Source of the DNA: Klenkia soli | GTDB lineage: Bacteria > Actinomycetota > Actinomycetes > Mycobacteriales > Geodermatophilaceae | Length of the DNA: 64,000 nucleotides | Direction of reading: 5' to 3' | Assembly (NCBI RefSeq): GCF_900103975.1 | Contig: NZ_FNIR01000008.1 | Location: forward strand, 124,001 to 188,000 | Shown: positions 26,059 to 34,511 of the stretch, piece by piece | Layout of the letters: each line of letters opens with the position of its first letter | How positions within the stretch are numbered: the first letter of the stretch is position 1 | Made by a program: the position numbers and the translations under genes | The notes under the pieces: model-generated | Told to the model about the DNA's origin: nothing | What the model saw: the letters and a program-made list of their open reading frames with translations, nothing else | The model's database searches: none

Positions 26059-26699
26059 CAGCCGGACTTCTCCTGGCCGCTCAGCGCCTGGATGGCGGTC
26101 ATGATGCGGTCGGTGACCACCCGCCGGGCCGGGCCCTTGCCGGCCAGGCCACGCTGCTCGGGGAAGGTCAGCGGCTCGCCGAAGGTGATGGTCACCTTGT
26201 GCGGCCGGGGGTAGGGCGCGTCGACCGGCTGCACCCGGTCGGTGCCGTGCACGGCCACGGGGACGACGGGGCAGTCGGCGGTCAGCGCCAGCCAGGCCAC
26301 CCCGGTCTTGCCGCGGGCCAGCCTGCCGTCGCGGGAGCGGGTGCCCTCGGGGTAGATGCCGAACGCCTCGCCGGCGTGCAGCGCGGCCAGCACGGTGTCC
26401 AGCCCCGCCTGCGCCGCGCGCTGGGACTGCCGCTCGACCGGCCGGGCGCCCAGCGCGGTGAACACCGTCCTCGTCAGCCAGCCCTTGACACCGGTGCCGG
26501 TGAAGTACTCCGCCTTGGCCAGGTAGCCGACCTTGCGCGGGGCCATCAGCGGGATGGCGATGGAGTCGATGAACGACAGGTGGTTGCTGGCCAGCAGCAC
26601 GGGCCCGGTGCGCGGCACCCGGTCCTCGCCCACCACCGTGGGCCGGCAGGTCAGGATGAACAGGGGGCGCAGCACGAAGCGGGCGAGGAAGTAGAACAC
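26055..26699 (-). CDS. 1-acyl-sn-glycerol-3-phosphate acyltransferase (PlsC family)
   Basis: The 214-residue enzyme acylates lysophosphatidic acid or a related acceptor at the inner membrane face. The four PlsC motifs are visible: NHLSFID (HX4D catalytic pair), the arginine in [13 protein letters not shown], the substrate motif [14 protein letters not shown] and a final [11 protein letters not shown] short hydrophobic start ([15 protein letters not shown]) anchors it to the membrane. The GTG at 26699 follows GAGGGAGGGA. It is the first gene of a unit continuing into cobQ with a 4-bp overlap; that pairing of lipid and cobalamin genes has no clear functional reason. Confidence 0.9.
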   Translation of the reverse strand: MFYFLARFVLRPLFILTCRPTVVGEDRVPRTGPVLLASNHLSFIDSIAIPLMAPRKVGYLAKAEYFTGTGVKGWLTRTVFTALGARPVERQSQRAAQAGLDTVLAALHAGEAFGIYPEGTRSRDGRLARGKTGVAWLALTADCPVVPVAVHGTDRVQPVDAPYPRPHKVTITFGEPLTFPEQRGLAGKGPARRVVTDRIMTAIQALSGQEKSGW

Positions 26700-26743
26700 C
26701 CGGACAGATCCCTCCCTCGCAGCTCGACGACCCGGGCATCATC

Positions 26744-26760
26744 CCCCGACCCCGTCGGGG
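26744..26760 (-). terminator. Short hairpin after the MocR-type gene
   Basis: CCCCGA and TCGGGG pair around a 5-base loop, 19 bp beyond the stop of the MocR-type regulator and 45 bp before plsC. It could end the regulator transcript. There is no run of Ts, which is common in such GC-rich genomes, so this is a weak call. Confidence 0.35.
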
Positions 26761-26778
26761 CGCAGCGGGCCCCCCGGC

Positions 26779-28227
26779 TCACACGGCGCGGACCGAGGGC
26801 GCCGGGCCCCGGCCGTGCACCGCGCGGGCGACCCGGGCCAGCACCGGGATCGCCTCCCGCAGTTCGGCACCCGGCCGGACCACCGGCAGCCGCAGGTGGT
26901 CGTCGAAGGCGGCACCGGTGCCGAACGCCCGCCCCTCGGCCAACCGGATGCCCTCGCCCAGCGCGGCCCGGGTGAGCGCGGCGGAGCTCAACCCCTCCGG
27001 CAGCCGGCACCACAGGGACAGCCCGCCGGCGGACGGGGCGACCGCCCACTCGGGGAGGTGCTCGGCCAGCAGCTCCCGGAGGGCGGTCCGGTTGCGGCGC
27101 AGCTCGGCGCGCCGGTCGGCCAGCACCTGGTCGAGGTCGGTCACCAGGAAGCTGGCGGTCAGCTGGTCCAGGGTGCCCACGGACGGCTGCCGCTGGACGT
27201 AGGCGTCGGCCAGCCGGGCGGTCAGCGCGGCGTCCGTGCGCAGCCAGCCGATCCGCAGCCCGCCCCACACCGCCTTGGACAGCCCGCCGAGGGTCACCGT
27301 CGCGGTGTCCGGGACCCCGGCGGCGTACGGGGGCGCCGGTGCGCGGTCGGGTTCGTCGAGGTCGAGGCCCGCGGTGACCTCGTCGACCACCGCGATCGTG
27401 CCCTGCTGCCAGAGGGTCGCGGCCAGCCGGCGGCGTCCGCCGGCCGAGAGGGACAGGCCGGTGGGGTTCGAGAGGTCGGGCATCAGGTAGGCCAGCCGGG
27501 GCGCGCTCTGCCGGGCCGCCGCGTGGGCGGCGGCGACCAGGGCGTCGGGCTGGTCGGCGTCGGTCGCGACCGGCACGGGCAGGCCGCCCCGGTCGGTGAT
27601 CAGCCGGACCGCGCCGGGGTAGGTCGGGTGCTCGACCAGCACCCGGTCGCCGGGGTGCAGCAGGGTGCCCAGCACCAGCCCGAGGGCGTCCATGACCCCG
27701 GCGGTGATCAACACCTGGTCCGGGTCGGTGGGCAGCCCGCGGGCGCTGAACCGGTCGGCGACCGCCTGGCGCAGCGCGGGCAGGCCGTCGTGGTGGTAGC
27801 CGGAGGACTGCAGCACGCCGGGCAGCAGCTCCAGCGCCCGCGTGCAGGCCGGGAGCAGGTGCGGGGACGCCGGCGGGGCGGTGTGCGCCAGGTTCACGAA
27901 CCCCTCGCCGTCTGCGGGGAGCGGCCACGCCGCGCCCGGGCTCCGGGGCAGCTCGGTCACCGTGCCCGACCCGTGCCGGGTCTGCGCGTAGCCCTCCTCG
28001 CGCAGCGTCCGGTAGGCGCTGGCGACGGTGACCCGGCTGACCCCGAGGGCCTCGGCCAGCTCGCGCTCGGCCGGCAGCCGGGTGCCGACCGGGAGGGCGC
28101 CGGTGCTCAGCAGCTCCTGCACGCGGGCGGCCATCGCGGCGTACCGCGGGCCACCGTGCCGGGAGGGTGCCCGCAGCAACCGCACGAGCTCGTGCACCCC
28201 GGTGGACTGGTCGACGGAGCCGGTCAT
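26779..28227 (-). CDS. MocR/PdxR-family regulator (GntR winged helix fused to aminotransferase-like domain)
   Basis: The 482-residue protein joins an N-terminal GntR-type winged helix (PAERELAEALGVSRVTVASA, about residues 52-71) to a fold-type I aminotransferase domain. The latter has the PLP lysine in LGGLSKAVWGGLRIGW, an asparagine in MPDLSNPTG and the aspartate in AVVDEV. Such proteins sense PLP or amino compounds and commonly regulate vitamin B6, GABA or taurine genes; no such gene is adjacent. The ATG at 28227 lies within a pair of inverted 15-bp sites (28199-28213 and 28257-28271), suggesting autoregulation. It is read in the same direction as the upstream GGDEF-EAL gene, 50 bp away. 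Confidence 0.9.
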   Translation of the reverse strand: MTGSVDQSTGVHELVRLLRAPSRHGGPRYAAMAARVQELLSTGALPVGTRLPAERELAEALGVSRVTVASAYRTLREEGYAQTRHGSGTVTELPRSPGAAWPLPADGEGFVNLAHTAPPASPHLLPACTRALELLPGVLQSSGYHHDGLPALRQAVADRFSARGLPTDPDQVLITAGVMDALGLVLGTLLHPGDRVLVEHPTYPGAVRLITDRGGLPVPVATDADQPDALVAAAHAAARQSAPRLAYLMPDLSNPTGLSLSAGGRRRLAATLWQQGTIAVVDEVTAGLDLDEPDRAPAPPYAAGVPDTATVTLGGLSKAVWGGLRIGWLRTDAALTARLADAYVQRQPSVGTLDQLTASFLVTDLDQVLADRRAELRRNRTALRELLAEHLPEWAVAPSAGGLSLWCRLPEGLSSAALTRAALGEGIRLAEGRAFGTGAAFDDHLRLPVVRPGAELREAIPVLARVARAVHGRGPAPSVRAV

Positions 28228-28271
28228 GGATCCACTGTGCCCTGGTGGGCGGGCCACGACCAGTCCACCGG
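28199..28271. promoter_or_regulatory. Inverted 15-bp sites flanking the start of the MocR-type gene
   Basis: CCGGTGGACTGGTCG (28199-28213) and its exact reverse complement (28257-28271) are 43 bp apart and straddle the ATG at 28227. The promoter-side copy overlaps where the gene's promoter should lie, and the other is inside codons 5-10. Two identical far-spaced sites suit a dimeric MocR regulator that loops its own promoter. The binding partner is inference. Confidence 0.45.
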
Positions 28272-28277
28272 TCTCGT

Positions 28278-30977
28278 TCAGTTGACCTGCGGGTGCCCCC
28301 CGGCGGGCACGGCCTCCTGGGCCCGGACGCGGCGCACCCCGTCGCTGCCGGCTGCGCCGGCCTGCGCGGGAGGCACCGGGCGGGACATCAGGTAGCCCTG
28401 GACCTGGTCGCAGGACTCGGCCCGCAGCGCCTCGAGCTGGCAGGGCTCCTCGACGCCCTCGGCGACGACGGTGAGCCCGAAGGCGTGGGCCGCGTGGATC
28501 ATCATCCCGACCAGGGTGCGGTGCGACGGCTCGTCGCTGGCGATGAAGCTGCGGTCGATCTTGAGCGTGTCCACGGGCATGCTGCGCAGCTGGCCGATCG
28601 AGGTGTACCCCGTGCCGAAGTCGTCGATGGCGATGCCCACGCCGGTCGCCCGCAGGGTGGCCAGGTGGTCGTAGGCGGTCGGGTCGTCGACCAGCACGGT
28701 CTCGGTGACCTCCAGGACCAGCAGCTCGGCGGGCAGCCCGGAGGCCTCGAGGGCCGCGGCGACGTCGGCGACGACCCGCGAGTCGACCAGGTGCCGGCCC
28801 GAGATGTTGACCGCGACCGTCGGCTCCCCGGGGCGCGCGGGGCCCGGTGCGCTCCGCCAGGCGGCCAGCTGGGCCGTGGCCTCGGCGAGCACCCACCGGT
28901 CCAGGTCGCAGATCAGCCGGGAGGCCTCGGCGGCGCCGATGAACAGGTCCGGCGGGACGGTGCCGTGCCCCGGACGGTCCCAGCGGATCAGCGCCTCGTA
29001 GCCGATGACGGCGCCGGACCCGACGTCGTGGACGGGCTGGTAGACCAACCGCATCTCCCCGCCGGCGAGACCCGCGGCGATGGCGGCCTGCAGCTCGCTG
29101 CGCTCGACCAGCTGGGCGCGCAGCGCCTCGTCGAACAGCTCGGCGCGCCCCCGCCCGGACGCCTTGGCTCGGTAGACCGCGGCGTCGGCCTGGGCCAGCA
29201 GGGCGTCGGCGTCGGTGCTGGCGTCCCGGCTGGTGGCGATGCCCACGCTGGCCCCGACGGCCACCGTGCTGGTGCCCACCGTGATCGGGGCGCTGACGGT
29301 CTCGACCAGCCGGGTGGCCAGCTCCATCAGGTCGTCCTCGGACTCCGCGGGCTCGACCAGGACGACGAACTCGTCCCCGCCGAGGCGGCAGACGACGTCG
29401 CCGGAGCGGACGGCGTCGTGCAGCCGGTGCGCGGTCTGCCGGAGCACCTCGTCGCCGGCGGCGTGCCCGAAGCCGTCGTTGACGGCCTTGAACCCGTCCA
29501 GGTCGACGAACAGCAGGCCGATCATCGCGCCCGACCGCTGCGCCCGGTGCAGGGCGGCCGCGGCGAGCCGGAGTGCCTGGGCGCGGTTGGGCAGCTCGGT
29601 CAGCGCGTCGTGCTGCGCCTGGTGGGTGAGGGCGGACTGGAGCTCCTGCCGCTGGCGGACGGCGGTGACGATCTGCTGCACGGAGGCGTGCACGACCTCG
29701 CCGAGCGGGCCGGGCAGCGGCTCGTCGAGCAGGGCGTGGTCCAGGTCGCCGCGGGCCACCGCGCCCGCCTGGTCCTGGATGCGGCGCAGGCTGGCGACCG
29801 CGGCGCGCAGCGCGCTGGAGACCGTGCGCACCTCCCGCGGTCCGCCCACCTCGACGTCGACCAGGGTGCCCTCGCTGACGTCCTGCGCCCGGCCGGCCAG
29901 CCGCCGCAGCGAGCGGGACAGCGAGCGCCACACCACGGCGACCACCAGGGCGGTGAGGAGCACGAGCGCGCCGCAGACGACGGCGGTGGTGGTCGTGGTG
30001 GAGCGCGCGGCGGCCTGGTCGGCGACGGCGGCGTCCTCGGCCCGCACGACGGCGGCGCCCAGGACGTCGGCGACCACGGTGCTGCGGGCGTTGCTCTGGG
30101 TCACCAGGTCCTGCAGCCCCAGGATGGTCAGCGGTGCAGCGCCGGGCACCGCCTGCGCGTCGAGCACGGCGTCGACGGTGGGCACGGGGCCCTCGGCCTC
30201 GGCGGCCGCCCAGGCCTCCTGCGCCTCGGGTGCGGTCAACCCGGCCAGGGCGGCCGCGGCGGCCCGGTACTCGGCCCGGGCGCTGAGCCACTGGTCGGCC
30301 GCGACGGCCACGTCGATCTCGGTCAGGGAGCTGAGGAACAGGGGCATCTCGCGCCCGGCGGCCTGCGCCGCCCGGGACAGCAGCGCCACGTCGGCCACCG
30401 CCGCTCGGGTGGTGGCCGAGACGTCCTCGTCGCGGGCGCCCTCGCCGGCCTGCCGCTGCGCCAGCGCGAGGTCGTCGGAGAGCTGGAGGTACCCCTCGTA
30501 GGTGGCCACCACGTCGTCCACGGTCCGCTGGTCGGAACCGCTCCCGCGGAGGCTGTCCAGGGCGGCGACGGCGGAGCTCGCGGCGGCGGCCGCCGAGGAG
30601 TCGGCCGGGACCTCGGCCAGGGCGGCGTCGGTGGCCGCGCGGGCGGTGTCCAGTCCCTGGGCGGCCTGGGTGCGGGCCGTCGCCACGAACATCGCCGGCA
30701 GGCCCAGCTGCTCGACGAGCTCGGGGCTGTCCAGGGCGGCGACGGTGAGGACCGGCACGACCTCCTGCTCGACGGCCGCGCGCACCCGCTCCAGCACGGC
30801 CACCGCCGCGACCGAGCGGGCCGCCTCGGCCGCGGAGTCCGAGCGCGCGACGGCCGACCGGACCAGGGCCCCGGTCAGGGCGAGGACCCCGAGCAGGGGC
30901 ACCAGGACCAGCGCGGTCACGTAGACGGAGAGCGGGACACCCCGGCCGGTGGAGCCGGTGGACGAGCGGAGACGCAT
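28278..30977 (-). CDS. Membrane GGDEF-EAL protein (cyclic di-GMP synthesis and breakdown)
   Basis: From the ATG at 30977 the product has 899 residues. It has an N-terminal transmembrane helix (about residues 17-37), a helical extracytoplasmic sensor domain of about 290 residues, a second transmembrane helix (about 335-360) and a HAMP region. A GGDEF domain with the intact RLGGDEFVVLV follows, and then an EAL domain with YEALIRW, NISGRHL, and DDFGTGYTS. Both catalytic sites look intact, so it may make or cleave cyclic di-GMP according to the sensor. A GGGAGG element lies 14 bases before this ATG; a GTG at 31025 would add 16 residues and is the alternative start. A PilZ receptor gene lies 5 kb away. 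Confidence 0.9.
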   Translation of the reverse strand: MRLRSSTGSTGRGVPLSVYVTALVLVPLLGVLALTGALVRSAVARSDSAAEAARSVAAVAVLERVRAAVEQEVVPVLTVAALDSPELVEQLGLPAMFVATARTQAAQGLDTARAATDAALAEVPADSSAAAAASSAVAALDSLRGSGSDQRTVDDVVATYEGYLQLSDDLALAQRQAGEGARDEDVSATTRAAVADVALLSRAAQAAGREMPLFLSSLTEIDVAVAADQWLSARAEYRAAAAALAGLTAPEAQEAWAAAEAEGPVPTVDAVLDAQAVPGAAPLTILGLQDLVTQSNARSTVVADVLGAAVVRAEDAAVADQAAARSTTTTTAVVCGALVLLTALVVAVVWRSLSRSLRRLAGRAQDVSEGTLVDVEVGGPREVRTVSSALRAAVASLRRIQDQAGAVARGDLDHALLDEPLPGPLGEVVHASVQQIVTAVRQRQELQSALTHQAQHDALTELPNRAQALRLAAAALHRAQRSGAMIGLLFVDLDGFKAVNDGFGHAAGDEVLRQTAHRLHDAVRSGDVVCRLGGDEFVVLVEPAESEDDLMELATRLVETVSAPITVGTSTVAVGASVGIATSRDASTDADALLAQADAAVYRAKASGRGRAELFDEALRAQLVERSELQAAIAAGLAGGEMRLVYQPVHDVGSGAVIGYEALIRWDRPGHGTVPPDLFIGAAEASRLICDLDRWVLAEATAQLAAWRSAPGPARPGEPTVAVNISGRHLVDSRVVADVAAALEASGLPAELLVLEVTETVLVDDPTAYDHLATLRATGVGIAIDDFGTGYTSIGQLRSMPVDTLKIDRSFIASDEPSHRTLVGMMIHAAHAFGLTVVAEGVEEPCQLEALRAESCDQVQGYLMSRPVPPAQAGAAGSDGVRRVRAQEAVPAGGHPQVN

Positions 30978-31043
30978 GGTGCCGGTATCGACCTCCCGTG
31001 CACCGGTGCGCAGGGGGTCGGTCACCCACGTCCCCCGTCGGGG

Positions 31044-31985
31044 TCAGGTGGCGGTGCTCCCGCGCCGGGCCAGGCGGGCGGCGACGGCCAGCGCGGCCGA
31101 CGCTGTCCACACCGCACGGGACAGCGCGACCGCCCGGTCGACGTCGGCCCGCACGGGGCCCGCGCCGTCGCCCATGGTCGGGCGGTGCTCGACCCGGCTG
31201 CCGTAGACGTTGGTGCCGCCCAGCCGGATGCCGAGCGCGCCGGCGGCGGCCGCCTCGCACCGGCCGGAGTTGGGGCTCGGGTGGGCGCCGCCGTCCCGCC
31301 GCCAGACCGCCAGCGCCCCCGACGGGGAGCCGCCCACCAGCGGGGCGACGGCGACGGTGAGCGCCGCGGTCAACCGGGCCGGCAGCCAGTTGGCGACGTC
31401 GTCGGCCCGCGCCGACGCCCAGCCGAACCGGTCGTACCGCGCCGACCGGTACCCGACCATCGCGTCCAGGGTGTTGACCGCGCGGTAGGCCAGCAGGCCG
31501 GGCAGGCCGGCCACCGCCCCCCACACCAGCGGGGCGACCGCGGCGTCGGAGGTGTTCTCGGCCACCGACTCCACCGTGGCGCGGACCAGCTCGGGTTCCC
31601 CGAGGGACGACGGGTCCCGGCCGGCGAGGGTGGGCAGGTGCGCCCGGGCCGCCGGCAGGTCGTCGAGCAGCTCGGCCATCCGGCTGCCGGCGCGGCCCAG
31701 CGACGTGCCGCCCAGCACCGCCCACGTGCCGGCCGCGGTGACCAGGGCGCGGGCGACCGATCGGTCCCGGGTCACCCGGTCGGCGGCCAGGCCCAGCGCG
31801 GTCACCGGCAGCACGCAGGCCAGCCAGTGCGCGGTCCCGGCCGGCCGGGAGTCCCGCCAGGTGACCCGCTCCACGGCGGCCGCGGCCCGGCCGAACCCGG
31901 CTACGGGGTGCCCGCGACGGGGGTCGCCGAGGGCGAGGTCGGCGAGCGAGCCCAGGGCGAGGCCGGTCGCGGTCGGGAGGTCCAC
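31044..31985 (-). CDS. cobD: Adenosylcobinamide-phosphate synthase (CbiB/CobD)
   Basis: This integral membrane enzyme joins aminopropanol phosphate (made by the cobC product) to adenosylcobyric acid. The 313-residue protein shows the family features LALGDPRRGHPVAGFGR at the N-terminus, ESVAENTSDAAVAPLVW in the centre, and SPNSGRCEAAAAGALGIRLG near the C-terminus, with four or five hydrophobic helices between. The name cobD follows aerobic-pathway usage; it equals Salmonella cbiB. It is divergent from the def-cobL operon across 32 bp. It ends 66 bp before the start of the GGDEF-EAL gene. Confidence 0.93.
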   Translation of the reverse strand: MDLPTATGLALGSLADLALGDPRRGHPVAGFGRAAAAVERVTWRDSRPAGTAHWLACVLPVTALGLAADRVTRDRSVARALVTAAGTWAVLGGTSLGRAGSRMAELLDDLPAARAHLPTLAGRDPSSLGEPELVRATVESVAENTSDAAVAPLVWGAVAGLPGLLAYRAVNTLDAMVGYRSARYDRFGWASARADDVANWLPARLTAALTVAVAPLVGGSPSGALAVWRRDGGAHPSPNSGRCEAAAAGALGIRLGGTNVYGSRVEHRPTMGDGAGPVRADVDRAVALSRAVWTASAALAVAARLARRGSTAT

Positions 31986-32003
31986 CGGGGAGATGGTGCC
32001 AAC

Positions 32004-32009
32004 TACGAT
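32004..32009 (+). promoter_or_regulatory. Leaderless -10 box for the def-cobL-cobM-cobK operon
   Basis: TACGAT matches the actinobacterial TANNNT -10 consensus and lies nine bases before the ATG of def, with no ribosome site between (cggccccc). Transcription would start at or next to the A of the ATG. The -35 region overlaps the first codons of the divergent cobD gene. Confidence 0.6.
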
Positions 32010-32017
32010 CGGCCCCC

Positions 32018-32575
32018 ATGCGCTTGCCCGGCCGTTACGACGGCGTCGCCCGGCCGATCGTCACCTACGGCAGCAACCCGGTGCTGCACCGGCGCTGCGC
32101 CGACGTGACCACCTTCGACCGCGAGCTGCGGCACCTGGTGCTGGACATGTTCGCCTCGATGCAGGCCGCCGACGGCGTGGGCCTGGCGGCCAACCAGATC
32201 GGGGTCGACGCCCGGGTGTTCGTCATCGACTGCCCGGACGCCCGCGGCGAGGACGTCGTCGGCTACGTGGTGAACCCGGTGCTCACCGTCCTCGAGCCGG
32301 TCGACGGCGAACCCGAGGTCGAGCGCACCGAGGAGGGCTGCCTGTCGGTGCCGGGGCCCTACGCCGAGCTCGACCGGGCCTTCCGTGCGCGGGTCGACGG
32401 CGTGGACGCGCACGGCGACCCCACCTCGATCGAGGCCACCGGCATGGCCGCCCGCTGCCTGCAGCACGAGGTCGACCACCTCGACGGCACCGTCTACGTC
32501 GACCGCCTGGACGCCGAGCTGCGCGAGCAGCTGCTGGCCGAGGCCGCCGGTCCGCAGGGGGACCTCCCCGCGTGA
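32018..32575 (+). CDS. def: Peptide deformylase
   Basis: Peptide deformylase removes the N-formyl group from nascent proteins. All three motifs are intact in this 185-residue protein: GVGLAANQIG, EGCLSVPG with the metal-binding cysteine, and QHEVDHLDG with the two metal histidines and catalytic glutamate. The gene is probably read from a leaderless promoter (TACGAT at 32004). Its stop overlaps the GTG of cobL (GTGA), placing a housekeeping translation enzyme at the head of a cobalamin operon. It may be a second deformylase, as many actinobacteria have more than one. Confidence 0.95.
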   Translation: MRLPGRYDGVARPIVTYGSNPVLHRRCADVTTFDRELRHLVLDMFASMQAADGVGLAANQIGVDARVFVIDCPDARGEDVVGYVVNPVLTVLEPVDGEPEVERTEEGCLSVPGPYAELDRAFRARVDGVDAHGDPTSIEATGMAARCLQHEVDHLDGTVYVDRLDAELREQLLAEAAGPQGDLPA

Positions 32576-33774
32576 CGGGCCATCCCGTGGTCGTCGTGGG
32601 CATCGGCGCCGACGGCTGGGACGGGCTCTCCCCGCTGTCCCGCGCCGCGGTCGAGGCCGCCGACGTGCTCGTGGGCAGCCCCCGCCAGCTCGACCTCGTG
32701 CCCGGGTCCGCCGAGCGCCGCGCGTGGCCGTCCCCGATGCTGCCGGCGATCCCCGGCCTGTTCGCGTCGCTGGAGGGCCGGGCCGTCGTCGTCCTCGCCT
32801 CGGGCGACCCCATGCTCTCCGGCGTCGGGACGACGTTGGTGCGCGAGCTGGGCGCCGCCGCGGTGCGGGTGCTGCCCGCGCCCTCGTCGGTGTCGCTGGC
32901 CTGCGCCCGGCTGGGCTGGGCGGTCGAGGACACCCAGGTGGTCTCGCTGGTCGGCCGGCCGCTCGAGCTGCTGCACCCGCACGTCCAGCCCGGCCGCCGG
33001 CTGCTCGTGCTCGGTTCGGACGGCGGCACCCCGGCCGCCGTCGCGGCGCTGCTGACCGAGCGGGGCTACGGCGACTCGCAGGTCACCGTCCTCGCCGCGC
33101 TGGGCGGGCCCGACGAGTCGGTGACCACCGGCACGGCAGCTGCCTGGACCGCGCGCGCCGAACCCCTCGTGGTGACCGCCGTGGAGTGCCGGGCGCTGTC
33201 GGGCACCGCCCCCCTGCCGACCACCCCGGGGCTGCCCGACGACGCCTACGAGCACGACGGCCAGCTGACCAAGAACGAGGTCCGCGCGGTGACGCTGTCC
33301 CGGCTGGCCGCCGTGCCCGGGCAGCTGCTGTGGGACATCGGCGCCGGCTCGGGCTCGATCGGCATCGAGTGGATGCGGGCGCACCCCACCTGCCGCGCGG
33401 TCGCCGTCGAGTCCGTCGCCGAGCGGGCCGAGCGGATCCCGCGCAACGCCTCCCGGCTGGGCGTCCCCTACCTGCGGGTGGTGCACGGCCGGGCGCCCGA
33501 CGTGTTCGGCCGGCTCCCCGAGCCCGACGCCGTGTTCGTCGGGGGCGGGGCGACCACCCCGCTGCTGCTGGACGCCTGCTGGGACGCCCTGCGCCCGGGC
33601 GGGCGGCTGGTGGTGAACGCGGTGACCGTGCAGAGCGAGGCCGTGCTCGCCGACTGGCAGTCCCGCTACGGCGGATCGATGGTGCGGCTGGCCGTGCAGC
33701 GCGCCGAACCCGTCGGCGGCTACCTCGGCTGGAAGCCCGCCATGCCCGTGACCATCTGGAGCGGGACGAGGTGA
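32572..33774 (+). CDS. cobL: Precorrin-6Y C5,15-methyltransferase (decarboxylating)
   Basis: CobL methylates C5 and C15 of precorrin-6B and decarboxylates the acetate side chain, giving precorrin-8. The 400-residue protein is the normal CbiE-CbiT fusion. The N-terminal half is a corrin methyltransferase (VVVVGIGADGWDGLSP, VLASGDPMLSGVG), and the C-terminal half (from about 225) has the CbiT motif DIGAGSGSIGIEWMR preceded by LTKNEVRAVTLSRL. The GTG overlaps the def stop and its own stop overlaps cobM (GTGA), so the operon is tightly coupled. Confidence 0.95.
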   Translation: MTGHPVVVVGIGADGWDGLSPLSRAAVEAADVLVGSPRQLDLVPGSAERRAWPSPMLPAIPGLFASLEGRAVVVLASGDPMLSGVGTTLVRELGAAAVRVLPAPSSVSLACARLGWAVEDTQVVSLVGRPLELLHPHVQPGRRLLVLGSDGGTPAAVAALLTERGYGDSQVTVLAALGGPDESVTTGTAAAWTARAEPLVVTAVECRALSGTAPLPTTPGLPDDAYEHDGQLTKNEVRAVTLSRLAAVPGQLLWDIGAGSGSIGIEWMRAHPTCRAVAVESVAERAERIPRNASRLGVPYLRVVHGRAPDVFGRLPEPDAVFVGGGATTPLLLDACWDALRPGGRLVVNAVTVQSEAVLADWQSRYGGSMVRLAVQRAEPVGGYLGWKPAMPVTIWSGTR

Positions 33775-34511
33775 CGATCCACTTCATCGGGGCCGGGCCG
33801 GGGGCCGCCGACCTGGTCACGCTGCGGGCGGCCCGGCTGATCGCGTCGTGCCCGGTGGTGCTGTACGCCGGGGCGCTGGTGCCGGTCGAGCTGCTCGCGA
33901 CCACGCAGCCCGGCGCCCGGCTGGTGGACACCGCGAACCTCGACCTGGACGCGATCACCGGCGAGCTGGTGGCCGCGCACGGGGCGGGGCTGGACGTCGC
34001 CCGGCTGCACTCCGGCGACCCGTCGGTCTACAGCGCGATGGCCGAGCAGATGCGCCGGCTGGACGCCGCCGGGGTGCCCTACGACGTCGTCCCCGGGGTT
34101 CCCGCGTTCGCCGCCGCCGCGGCCACCCTCAAGCGTGAGCTGACCGTGCCGGGGGTGGGGCAGACCGTCGTGCTGACCCGGACCTCGGCCCGCTCCACCG
34201 CCATGCCGCCGGGGGAGGAGCTGGCCGCCTACGCGGCCACCGGCGCGACCCTGGTGCTGCACCTGGCCGTGCAGCGGATCGCCGAGCTGGCCCCGCAGCT
34301 GGCCGAGCACTACGGCGCCGACGGCCCGGTCGCGGTCGTCGCCCGCGCCTCCCGCGACGACGAGCTGGTGCTGCGCGGCACGCTGGGCGACATCGCCGAG
34401 CAGGTGGCCGCGGCGGGCGTCGTCCGCACGGCGGTCGTGGTGGTCGGCCCGGTGCTGACCGCCGGGGAGTTCCCCGACAGCCACCTGTACTCCACCACCC
34501 GGGCCCGCTGA
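33771..34511 (+). CDS. cobM: Precorrin-4 C11-methyltransferase
   Basis: CobM adds the C11 methyl group to precorrin-4. The 246-residue protein shows the methyltransferase family features FIGAGPGAADLVTLRAARL at the N-terminus, LHSGDPSVYSAMAEQM, VPGVPAFAAAAATLKREL and the TRTSARSTAMP motif typical of CobM/CbiF. It is read from a GTG overlapping the cobL stop and ends in TGATG with the cobK start. The substrate order in the aerobic pathway would be CobG, CobJ, CobM, then CobF, but no cobF gene follows. Confidence 0.95.
   Translation: MTIHFIGAGPGAADLVTLRAARLIASCPVVLYAGALVPVELLATTQPGARLVDTANLDLDAITGELVAAHGAGLDVARLHSGDPSVYSAMAEQMRRLDAAGVPYDVVPGVPAFAAAAATLKRELTVPGVGQTVVLTRTSARSTAMPPGEELAAYAATGATLVLHLAVQRIAELAPQLAEHYGADGPVAVVARASRDDELVLRGTLGDIAEQVAAAGVVRTAVVVVGPVLTAGEFPDSHLYSTTRAR

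Noticed and set aside
31000-31043. CCCC/GGGG mini-hairpin between the GGDEF-EAL and cobD genes as a terminator.
   Set aside because: The stem is only 4-5 bp in very GC-rich DNA, so it is not distinguishable from background.
28167-32108. Long plus-strand open frame opposite the GGDEF-EAL and cobD genes (about 1,310 codons).
   Set aside because: It has only low-complexity His/Gly/Arg/Gln composition and spans several real genes; a shadow frame.
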